From Sarcophilus harrisii (taxonomy: Eukaryota; Chordata; Mammalia; Dasyuromorphia; Dasyuridae), in contig NC_045428.1 in assembly GCF_902635505.1 (NCBI RefSeq), positions 115,959,641 through 116,023,640 of the forward strand: 64,000 nt of DNA, written 5' to 3'. The translations under genes and the position numbers were made by a program. Under the pieces are notes generated by a model that saw only the letters and a program-made list of their open reading frames with translations, was not told where the DNA came from and did no database searches. Positions 55,030 through 64,000 of the stretch are shown here, piece by piece (position 1 is the first letter of the stretch; each line of letters opens with the position of its first letter).

Positions 55030-56180
55030 GTAAAGTGAGGCACAAATTTATGGCATTAAATTGATTGTAAAAAATTTTTTTTGGGGGGGTATGGAAATCA
55101 TGTGAAATTCTAATTTATGGAACAAGTTGGTAAGTGACTGACACTCTTGCTTATCAACATTTATAATGAGAAATTGGGAAAAGGCAATTCATTTCAAACC
55201 AGCCATGAAATGATGAAGCCAGATACAGACAAGATTAGGAGTATAGTGAAAAAATAAAATAAAAATGGAGGGCTATAGTCTTTCTCTTTAGAATGGAAAG
55301 TGTCTTGATGACTGCTGAGATTTTGTGACTAATGTTTTTGGATTCTGTTCACTTCTTGTGTAATCTGGGATTATTTTTAATCATTCAAATTCTTCTCTTC
55401 TGGCAGTGACTTTGACTATGATTTTATCTATCTAAAAAGACCAATTCTAAAAACCCTTGATAGGGCTTCCCCCAGTAGCCATCAAGAAAAATTTACATTG
55501 TATCATGTCAAGTTAAACCAGAAAAAAATTTCAAAAATGAATTTACCAAATCATGATCAATTTAATAACTTTTGATAAAAGTCTAGAAAGGAGACAGGTG
55601 ATAAACTTGGCCTTTGAAATTCTAGAATTGCTCCTACTTTTTTGATAGGAAATTTGAGGACAAGAAGATTATAATCAGTTTCATGGATATTCATTGGAGT
55701 ATTGCATGTACAGTATTGCAACATTACTTGGGAATGGTAACTATAGTATTAAATTCATTTCAGGTGATTTACCTGAATAGTTTTTAATAGAGACTGATGT
55801 TTAAATTTTCCAAACTTTTCTAGGTATAGTTAAAAATAGAAATGAACTTTGCAAATTTCAATCCTCTAAGACAGTAAAATGTAGTTAATGTATATCAAGA
55901 ATGCATAACTCCATGTCATATCTATAAATCCATTTGCATGGTAAAGAGACCATCATAAAATATGTTATCATCATATATTTTAACTTCAAACATTTATGCT
56001 TATAGTACCTAGTATAGTCAGACAATGTGTGATTATACAAACCAGTATAGCCAAAGTAATTTCTTCACTAATTTCCTAATCTATGGATGCTGTACTTAGG
56101 GAAAAGGTTAAATCAATATATAGTTTTAGAGCATTATGATTTCTAGAGAGAGTTAAATTATAGTAATAATAATAATAATT
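55030..56180. other. AT-rich single-copy sequence, no gene
   Basis: No recognised repeat. A (TAA)n-like scrap lies at 56163-56180. Confidence 0.4.
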
Positions 56181-56184
56181 ATTA

Positions 56185-56395
56185 GAATAAACCTATGATT
56201 TCATCAGTGAAAAGAATTTCTGGAGAGGGAACTCTCTCTATCCAGACAGATCTACACCTGATCAGTAACTTGGAGCTTTAGAAGGTCCCTGGAGAGGTTT
56301 AATCAATTGCCAATCACAGAACTGATTTATGGAGGAAAGGGGACTAAAACCCTGACTTGCTGGCCAGCTCTCTAACCATTACAAAATGCTGATTC
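56185..56395 (-). mobile_element. marsupial SINE, minus strand
   Basis: GAGAGGGAACTCTCTCTATC, TCAGTAACTTGGAGCTTTAG AAGGTCCCTGGAGAGGTTTA, CCAATCACAGAACTGATTTA and GCTGGCCAGCTCTCTAACCA TTA are the antisense of the SINE seen at 47985. Confidence 0.65.
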
Positions 56396-56560
56396 TTTGC
56401 CAAAGCAATATACAAGGCATTAAGTCAGAGAGGATTAGTTGCCTAAGGCCAGCCTTGGAATCAGGATTCAAATCTTGTTTCTATCACACATTGGTTGTAT
56501 GACTGAGGAAAGTAATTTATTTAGTGTTCTCAGGTAACTATGGCAATTTTTACATCATCA
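56396..56560 (+). mobile_element. CORE-SINE fragment, plus strand
   Basis: GCCTTGGAATCAGGATTCAA ATCTTGTTTCTATCACACAT, then GACTGAGGAAAGTAATTTAT, gives a worn CORE-SINE head. Confidence 0.5.
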
Positions 56561-56561
56561 T

Positions 56562-56815
56562 CGTCATCATAACTAACATTTATATTGAGTCTACTGTGTG
56601 CTAGACACCCTGCTAAGTACTTTACAAATATTATCTTATTTGATTTTCATAACAATTCTGCAAGGTTGGTGCTTTTCATCATTTTACAAATGAGAAAACT
56701 TAGTCAAATGTAGGTTAAGTGCCCAGAATCATGGAGCCAGGAAGTGTCTGAGGCTGAATTCAGGCAATTCTGATTCTAGGCCAGGTATTTGATCCATTGT
56801 ATCACCTTACTGTTC
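56562..56815 (-). mobile_element. MIR SINE, minus strand
   Basis: CATCATAACTAACATTTATA, GTGCTAGACACCCTGCTAAG TACTTTACAAATATTATCTT ATTTGA and CAAATGAGAAAACTTAGTCA are near-complete antisense MIR. Confidence 0.88.
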
Positions 56816-56819
56816 ATTA

Positions 56820-57780
56820 TAGACAAGTTGTCATTCTGTACCAGTGAAGGGAGTTTCCATAAAAGGGTATCCCAGATGGATGATGTTATAGATGTCCTCC
56901 CCACTCACTTCCACATAGTGTAATCATCAGTATTATTAATCACGAATCTCTAAAACTATAAGTTTCAGATCTGATCCATACTAGTAAAGGAAATTTCCTT
57001 GTTAGAAGCTCCTTTCACTAAGGAAATCACAGTCATTAAAGTCTTAACTCTCTACTAAGGTATTGAGATCTACACTGGTAGAGGACATATACACAAGAAA
57101 GTAATCATGAATTTTTAAAATGTTAAGTATAGAATGAAAATAATATTTACCTTTGGGTAAAAAAATTTACATTAATTTAATCAAATATGAAAATGTTAAG
57201 TACCTTCATTCCAAAAGCTGCAAGTACTTTGTGCATGTGTACACCATTTACCATGTTATTAATTCTACTTTTTTCTACTTCCCTCATTTACTACCTAGTA
57301 CAGACTTAGGCTCCACTTATTGCCTTCTTTATTCCTCTTTTGATAATTTTTGATAATATCTAAACAACTAAAGGCTATAATACATAAACAGTCAAGATGT
57401 TATCTGTTTTAAGACACAACCTCCAGGAATTTAGTAGGTCTAAAAGCAGGAGTCATCTTTACTTAATCCAGTTTTCTCTTATATAGTTAAGTCTTCTTGT
57501 GGGTCATAAGAAGAACCAAGGAGAATGTCTATGTAGTAACTTAAGGTATTCATTTCATAAAAACAACTTCAAAATCAATTTAAAATGTTGTTGATTGCAT
57601 CTTTATTTCATCATTTCATTTATTTTTATATAGCTCTTAAATGCATATATTAATAAAGTAGCACAAAGTATATAAATTATCATCTTTTGAAAATGCACAC
57701 TAAAAATATTTTTGTAGATAGACTATGAATCAAAAGTTTGTGCTAGATTACTCTGGGCCTAAGAATTATTATTATTTAAT
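56820..57780. other. AT-rich single-copy sequence, no gene
   Basis: Nothing recognised. Confidence 0.4.
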
Positions 57781-58107
57781 CTAAGTTTCACCTTTGATTC
57801 ACAGGGCCATAGGGAAATTGGGAGGTTTCTAGGACCTCTCTAGGAATCTGCTTAATGGGAATCCAAGGATTTCTGAACTGACTCCAAACTCCTACGTTTG
57901 TGCCAGAGTCAAATTTATACAATTCTTGATTGGAGCAGATCTCTTTAGAGGAATTCTGAATGTGAGCTGAACCAGACTCTTTAGCTGAACCTTGTATGTG
58001 TGAATGGGGGGGTGGGGGAAATGTGTCTTAGAATTATGAATTAGAGGCAAGTTTTGTCAACTCCTCAAGCTCCAGGAAGGATGGGAAAGGCATATGCCAG
58101 AGATTAA

Positions 58108-58611
58108 GTGTTACTTCAGGCCCAAAGTATATATGATTTGAATAATAATCTGAGAGGTAGAGGGAATTTTATTTTCTCAATCAAGTCAAAGGTACCCAGA
58201 ATACCAAATCCAAGAAAAACCAAAGGTAGAAGTGGGAAAGAGGAATCTGGAGTATCTTTTCCAAAGTCAAGGAAGTTATCAAAACAATATACAAGTTATG
58301 TAGATATTGTTGACATTCTGGATTGTTCTTTTATGGTTTTCTTATTCAAGGCAAAATTATTATATGGTATATATGTTAGCCAGGTTCTCTTTCTTCTGAC
58401 TTCCCTGGATTGGATTTCCTGTGGTCTTCCATGCTGCCTACTCTATCTCTTCAAAATGGCTTTCGCATGGCAGTCAACACTATTCTTTCACCTTGAATAT
58501 CCCCCAAGCACTATCATTTGGTGGGAAAGCATTGTTGGAAGGCCTTTATTAACTCAGAGACATAGGTGGCAGATAAAAGATGAAATGACTGAGGAAACAA
58601 AGGTTTGATTT
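58108..58611 (+). other. longest non-repetitive open frame (unproven)
   Basis: About 166 codons are open from just after a TAA (58105-58107) to TGA, with no ATG at the start; the first Met codon is roughly 75 codons in. The C-terminal half is hydrophobic (pieces such as SCGLPCCLLYLFKMAFAW), the N-terminal half basic (PRKTKGRSGKEE). I recognise no domain. A frame this long is uncommon in AT-rich DNA but within reach of chance over 64 kb in six frames. It could be part of a decayed unknown repeat or a lncRNA exon. Confidence 0.15.
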
Positions 58612-58614
58612 TCT

Positions 58615-59280
58615 GAGCCTATCTGGTTATTAAACAATGTGTGGCAATTGCCCAATAAATCAAGACTAGACCTCTTCAGCTTAGTATCTGGATCCCAAAT
58701 AGAGAGGAAGACAGTCTTTTATATATTAAAAACAATAAAATAAGACCAATAAATTAAAAAAATACAAAATTGGACAGTCTGATTTTGAATTGGATTAATG
58801 ATTATGAACCTTCCAAATTGGGAGGAGAAGAATGAAAAAATACAATTCCTTGAATACAGAAAAAGAGGTGTCCCTAAGTATCTATATACAATCAAAGGAA
58901 CATGGAAACAGTAACTGATTGTTCAGTATGGGGCCAGTTTTCAGTTAAAAAAAATGAGTTTTTTGAGATGCACAATTGTGAGAAAACTCTTTGTGTTGGT
59001 CTTTGGATTTGACTGAATTTCTGCTCATCATATCCTAAGTCCATAGTAAAAAGTCTCTAAACAGAACATAGAGGTGTCCAGTTTTCCAGCCTCAAGTCTA
59101 GGTTCAAAGGCTATAATAAGGTTTTCTCTCTGTTCCTATAATTCAACAAAGTTTTCTCACTGGACAGAATTTTGATTAATTCCCTCAGTTCCCTCAATTT
59201 TTTCACATGTTGTTCATTACTTTCAATGTCTTCTCATCAGGCTCACAATCATTCCAAACCACCAGATAATAGTATCTACA
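58615..59280. other. single-copy sequence, no gene
   Basis: AT-rich. Nothing recognised. Confidence 0.4.
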
Positions 59281-59284
59281 TGAG

Positions 59285-59570
59285 TCTAACTTCACAAAAT
59301 CACAGAATTGCAAAATTTGAAAGTTGGAAGAGACTGGATCTGTGATTTGATGGTATACAAAACTTCCATTTGAGGAAGCTTCTTATTCAGATCAATATTT
59401 TCTCTGAACTTTATTGGCTTAGAGCTGTTTTTTAGGCAACTTAATCTTAAATGTGTGATCCTTTCCTAGGCTCACATAGCCAATTGTTTGTGAAGACAAG
59501 ATTTGGGTCCATGTCTTTCAGATTCTGAAGCTGACTCATATCATGTTTCTGTTCATTATTATATAATTAG
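59285..59570 (+). mobile_element. MIR3/L3-like repeat, plus strand
   Basis: AAAATCACAGAATTGCAAAA TTTGAAAGTTGGAAGAGACT, TTAATCTTAAATGTGTGATC and GAAGACAAGATTTGGGTCCA TGTCTTTCAGATTCTGAAGC follow the 'tcatagaatgttagagctggaagggacc...ggattagaacccaggtctcctgactc' repeat. Diverged. Confidence 0.5.
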
Positions 59571-59954
59571 CAAATGTGATTTTCTAGACATGGTGTATCT
59601 ATTTTCAACCCACAATTATAAAGGGTTTGATAAAAAAAAAATTAGTGAGTATAATTCATGATTGAGGTGAATTTATTGCAAGAAGAACTTATGGAAAATA
59701 GTTTGTATAGTGAGAAAAGTAAGTCACTTTCATAGAATACCAGCTTCATCACCAAAGTGATAGAGAAATACCTGGAGTATGAGAATGTGGGAAGATTACC
59801 CGACCTTATCCCTTATACCCTTATACTCCTCAAAGGTACAAAGGCAATGAAGCCCTATTTATTTTGTTCCCTGCATTGGATTTAAGTTGTGTTGCAAATA
59901 CATTTTTAGAAATGGCCAATATTGGTTGATGTGAGAGGCTAAATGATGTCAGTG

Positions 59955-60130
59955 GCCAGCATGCCAGATTGGATGGGGAGCAAAAAGATGTGGCTTTGAG
60001 TTGTGTGATTAAGGGCAAGTAAGTCACTGAACTTCTCTAAACATCTTCCTCATCTATAAAATGAGAGAGTTGGACTCCAGGAGAGTTAAAACTCCTTCTT
60101 ACTCTGAAATTCTGCAATTCTGTAGTCCTG
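59955..60130 (+). mobile_element. THER2/MIR3-type SINE, plus strand
   Basis: TGTGTGATTAAGGGCAAGTA AGTCACTGAACTTCTC, TTCCTCATCTATAAAATGAG AGAGTTGGACTCCAGGAGAG and CTCTGAAATTCTGCAATTCT. Confidence 0.85.
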
Positions 60131-60139
60131 ATATGAGGG

Positions 60140-60310
60140 AGAGAATATTGTATATGGAGCAAGAAGAGTAGGATCTGAATCATCCTTCTCATTTGATCTT
60201 AGGCATATTATTTCACTGTGTACCTCAGTTGTCCCATCTGTAAAATGTGGAAGATGTAATAAATGAGATAAGAGCTTTTTCCAGCTGTAAACCTCAAAAT
60301 CCTTTCCCTT
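60140..60310 (+). mobile_element. MIR-type SINE, plus strand
   Basis: GAGTAGGATCTGAATCATCC, CTTAGGCATATTATTTCACT GTG, CCTCAGTTGTCCCATCTGTA AAATGTGGAAGATG. Confidence 0.8.
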
Positions 60311-60314
60311 AGGG

Positions 60315-62145
60315 AGAGACAGATATTATTACAAAAATTTTCAAATGGTTATGTACAGGTAGAAAGTATTAATGGTTGCAGAAATTGGATATTAGATTCA
60401 GCAATGAAACTAGGTATGATATTTAATTTTCTGACTTTACTGTGCCTTTTAAAAAGAGACTTAGTAGTAACTTTTATAGGTCATACCATCTAAACTTCAA
60501 TTTAACCTTCCTTCTCTCTTCCACCCTTCAAAGCCATTAAACATCCTTCCTTTTTGCTTGATAAGGGTGTTTGCAAACTTCTATTTCTGTTACCTGGAAT
60601 CCCAGTACAGCAAGGCTTTATCAGCTTATTCATGAGATTAGTTAGAGTGGGCCCTAAAAATATAGCTGTTGGCTGTTTTCTCCTTCTTCTTTAAGTTTTC
60701 TCTCTTGTTATTTTCCCCCCTCCTAGCTGATCTCTAACTTTGAAAATTTAGACCCCATTCACTTCATCTTCAATGTATTTACATGGGCTATATGAGAAGT
60801 GCTCTTTGGTTAAAAAAAATCTAGAAGAATCTTTTCTCATAGGAAAGAAGGACTTTTATAAATGAAAGGTCCATTTAAAAAGATGCTGTTATAAAATTTT
60901 TTAAAATGTGTAAGTATTGCTATAGTCTCCAGAGTTTTTGGAAAGAACATTGCCAGTAAAGGAGCAACATTTATTTCTAGGGCATATAAGATACTTGTCT
61001 ATTGCCGTCTAGAGATAGCTTCCCTCCTCACTCTCCAGAGTGTGGCATTGAATCTTAAATAGTCACATCACACTGTTTTATTCTTGTGTTTGGTTTGGCT
61101 TCCTCTCTACCACAGAATAAGTTATTTGCCCTTTCAGGACAATGATATTAAGCCTAATCTAGCTCTTTATTATGAGCATCAGAAAGATCATTAAAGTTGT
61201 GAAAAAAAAGTATAATTAATTTCAGAATTCTTCATAAATGGGGTATGGTAATTTTCCAGCTAAACTCTGCTCAGAGGACAACTGCATTTTGAGAAATGTT
61301 TAGGGTATAACATTTACAGCACAATTAAACAGAAGTAAATCTCCTTGAATCAGATGTTCCTGCCTCTGCAAACTTTCTAGAAACTTGGTGTATATAGTAC
61401 AGTGGTTGCCTCTCTTTTTACGATAATCCCTTTTTAATATCAAAAAAAATTCTTGGACCCAAATATAATAGTTATGTTATATGTGTTTCTTAATTATGAA
61501 AGCAGATAATGACAGAAAGCAACTATGAATTGATTAGCACATTAAATAATATGCTTTTATTAACCGCAATTGTACAGATAGATTAAAAAAGGTAGCATGT
61601 ATTGTGAGACTAAAATTTATCCTACTGAGTCATGCTTTTTGTTTTCTTAAGGCATAATAATCAACAGAGATTCTTGCCATTCTTGCAAAATTTTAGGCAA
61701 TTACCCCTTCCCTCCAACACCTTCTGCCACCTTGAGAAATTCGAAAAACTACATTTCTCCATTATCAGGAAGTTGGTGCTGGGGTGGAACTGCTATTATT
61801 TACTGGGAGACTGAGAAAAATGAACAAAGTACAGACTTTTGTAACTTTGGGCATCTAGACAGCAGAACTCTGCCCGAGATCAGACAGGGTGAACAAATCA
61901 ACAAATGACTGTTCTCCGTGACTACCATTCCAGCCCAGAATGGAGCTGCTCCTATTGCTAATGGGAAGAATGAAAAAATTAATAATGACCAGACATCAGG
62001 CTTATCATCAACAGGTCCTATGTAGGACCAGAACTCCAGCCATCAGGTTTCTTGCTAATAATCTTTCTCTTCCTTTGAAGTTCAGTCTCCCAGTCTGTGT
62101 CACTTTTTCCAAATGATAGTTGTCTGTCTAATAACCCTCAACTTA
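60315..62145. other. single-copy sequence, no gene
   Basis: No recognised repeat over about 1.8 kb. Parts (60950-61420 and 61690-62050) are GC-richer and could be conserved non-coding DNA. No credible coding frame. Confidence 0.4.
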
Positions 62146-62149
62146 TACT

Positions 62150-64000
62150 TCTTTGTTTCTCAAGGAACTCACCAGCTGGTTTCCTCTCCACCCCAATCTT
62201 TACCCTCATAATTGGGGATTTCAGTATAAGCCTTTTTTGCTCCTAAAAACACCCCAGCCTCCTAATTATTCAGATTTTTCAATTCCCATAGCCTGTATAT
62301 TCATTCCACCTCAGCCATACACAGGGATGATCATGCCCTGGATCTCATCAATACTTCTGACTGTTCTACTGCCAAGATGTAGAACTCTTAAATTACTCTC
62401 TTATCTTTGCATCTTAACTTATGTGTTTCTCTTCCTCACTCTAAATCTATTCTTTGTTCTAACAAAGATCTCTAGTAATTCCAAACCTGCTTGCTTTCCA
62501 AGTCTATCACACCTGCTTTGGCCTAATTTTCCTGCTTTTGCAATCTTAATCCAATAGTTAGCTAGGACAACTACTCTTCTGTAGTCTTGAATCCTTTGTC
62601 ACCTTGTTCTGTCACCACTCATGTCTTACCAAGTCTGAATCCTTGGATAACTTAACCATCTCCTTTCTTTATTCTCTTTCATTCAAGTCTACTTGAATGT
62701 TACTGAAAACAGTTACAATACTGTGATGATTGAATCCATCACAAATTTATCTTATATGGCCTTAACTGGCCCTCAGTGAGGCACAAAAATTTCTTTTTTT
62801 ATTATTCTCTGATTTATTCTATTTTAATTTTCACAATGGTTAATTAAAACCATCTCTTTCCCTCTCTGGCCTACTATACTCTCACCATTGCAGCAAAAGG
62901 TTCATCTCCATTTATGAGGTAAGAGTGAAAAAATAGAAACTATTCACTTTTCAGCTCTCTCTTCAAAATCTCTCTATGTTTCCCCCTTTTTTGCTCACAT
63001 TATGGACAAAAAGATAGCTCTTCTCCCAGCCAAATCCAATCATTTTAGACTCTTTTTGCAGGATAGTATTCCATGTTTCTGCTCCATAACTGCATTTCTA
63101 CTTCCTAAAATCTCTTCTGGACTGTTTACTTCCCTCTCAAATAACTTTTCTCGTGATGATTTCATTATCTCCCATGGGTTTACTTATCATTTCTCTGCAC
63201 ATGATTTCCCAATCTATAAATCTTTCCCTAATCTCCCCTCTGAGCTCCAATCCTTCATGGATATCCCTAAACTTCAATATTTTTGTTCCCAGTCATCTAC
63301 ATTTGCAACTCTTTAATCATTCTTTATCATATCATTCTTTTTCTTTCACTGCACTCCTCCTCATTTACTTAGCTGCCCAGGGTCAATTCTAAGCTTCACA
63401 GCAAATCTCATCTCTTTCCCCTCCTCTTGATGCATATGATCACTACCTAGATTAGACCCTTATCACCTGTCATTTGGTCTATTATATTCAATCTCTTCTC
63501 TTTCTAATTCATTCTTCACAAAGCTGTCAAATTATTATTCCTAAAGCACAGTTCTGGTCAAGTTATTTCCTTATACAGAGAGCTCCAGTGACTCTTTCCT
63601 GCTTTTAGCATAAAGAACCAATTCCTCTGTTTGGCACTTAAAAGCCATTCACAATATGGCATTCACCTTTCTAGACTTCTTTCATTGTCCTCTCATTATT
63701 TGTTCTCTGTTAAACTGGCTTCCTTGGTACTCTCCAAATTTGATATTATAGCACCCTTCTCTTTGTTTTTGTACTGATGACCCTCCATTCCTTGAATACA
63801 TACTTTTCTTACATCCGCATCTCAGAATTTCACATTTCATTTATGTCTCAGGTCTTGTCACCCAATCATTAGTACTCTTACTTTCCTCATTTTGCATGTT
63901 GCATCCCTCTATGAGAATGAAACCTTCCTGAGGATAGGGACCATTTTTTATTTTGTCTTTGTGATCCTATTATGTGACCAAATATCTTGCACAGAATAGG
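62150..64000 (+). mobile_element. L2 LINE, plus strand, runs off the right edge
   Basis: A sense L2 copy. Around 62200 the text CCTCATAATTGGGGATTTCA GTATAAG corresponds to the endonuclease IGDFN motif. 62325-62360 (GATCATGCCCTGGATCTCAT C) follows in EN order. At 63170-63230 a frame reads YHFSAHDFPIYKS, a decayed form of the RT active-site block YADDSQIYLS. AAAGCACAGTTCTGGTCAAG, GAGAGCTCCAGTGACTCTTT CCTG, GTTTGGCACTTAAAAGCCAT TCACAATATGGC and CCTGAGGATAGGGACC lead to the 3' terminus, which lies just past the window end. Internal deletions are likely, because the copy is shorter than a complete EN-RT-3' span. Confidence 0.85.

Noticed and set aside
57780-59000. Possible LTR-type element around the long open frame
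   Set aside because: I could find no paired terminal repeats, primer-binding site or polypurine tract, so no element is claimed.
62153-62557. 134-codon plus open frame
   Set aside because: Falls in the L2 endonuclease region; a LINE remnant.

Overview
The window looks like a stretch of a marsupial (metatherian) nuclear chromosome. It is AT-rich and poor in CpG, and it is built mainly from old, decayed repeats of marsupial type: L1 copies with marsupial-style 3' ends, CORE-SINEs with an RTE/Bov-B-like tail (MAR1 type), MIR/THER SINEs, long L2 and CR1/L3 LINE fragments, and small hAT-type DNA transposons. I name families from remembered consensus text, not from a search, so family labels are firmer than subfamily labels.

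I find no protein-coding gene, rRNA, tRNA, CRISPR array or bacterial-style system. Every open frame above about 60 codons is explained by a microsatellite, a LINE fragment or chance, with two or three weak exceptions that are listed. The window is best read as a gene desert or the inside of a very large intron.

Layout. 1-2.46 kb: minus-strand L1 with its 5' end preserved (YY1-type site), ORF1 and the start of ORF2. 2.9-3.9 kb: a GA microsatellite and an antisense L1 3' piece. 4-10 kb: mostly single-copy sequence with two GC-richer islands (6.24-7.25 and 9.48-9.96 kb), the first carrying a consensus RFX X-box. 10.8-16 kb: MAR1 inside L2, MIR, hAT, L1 3' end and a 1.2 kb antisense L2. 16-24.6 kb: microsatellites, a diverged direct duplication, MAR1 copies, a 58-bp tandem duplication and an L1 3' end hosting a large TTTC/TTCC microsatellite. 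24.6-33 kb: largely single-copy, with candidate regulatory islands at 25.0-25.9 and 30.2-30.7 kb. 33-36 kb: antisense L2 broken up by SINEs. 36-38.3 kb: AT-rich single-copy. 38.3-45.8 kb: two antisense CR1/L3 copies either side of an L2 that received both a hAT element and an L1, each with readable target-site duplications. 46.7-53.6 kb: a compound CT/CA microsatellite, three L1 3' ends, SINEs and MIRs. 53.7-55.0 kb: a GC-richer single-copy island. 56-60.3 kb: SINE/MIR clusters. 62.15 kb to the end: a sense-strand L2 with recognisable endonuclease and reverse-transcriptase remnants.

There are no genes here to act together. The main biology is the layering of transposons by age and the few single-copy islands that may be conserved regulatory DNA. 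I did not find a convincing undescribed biological system.
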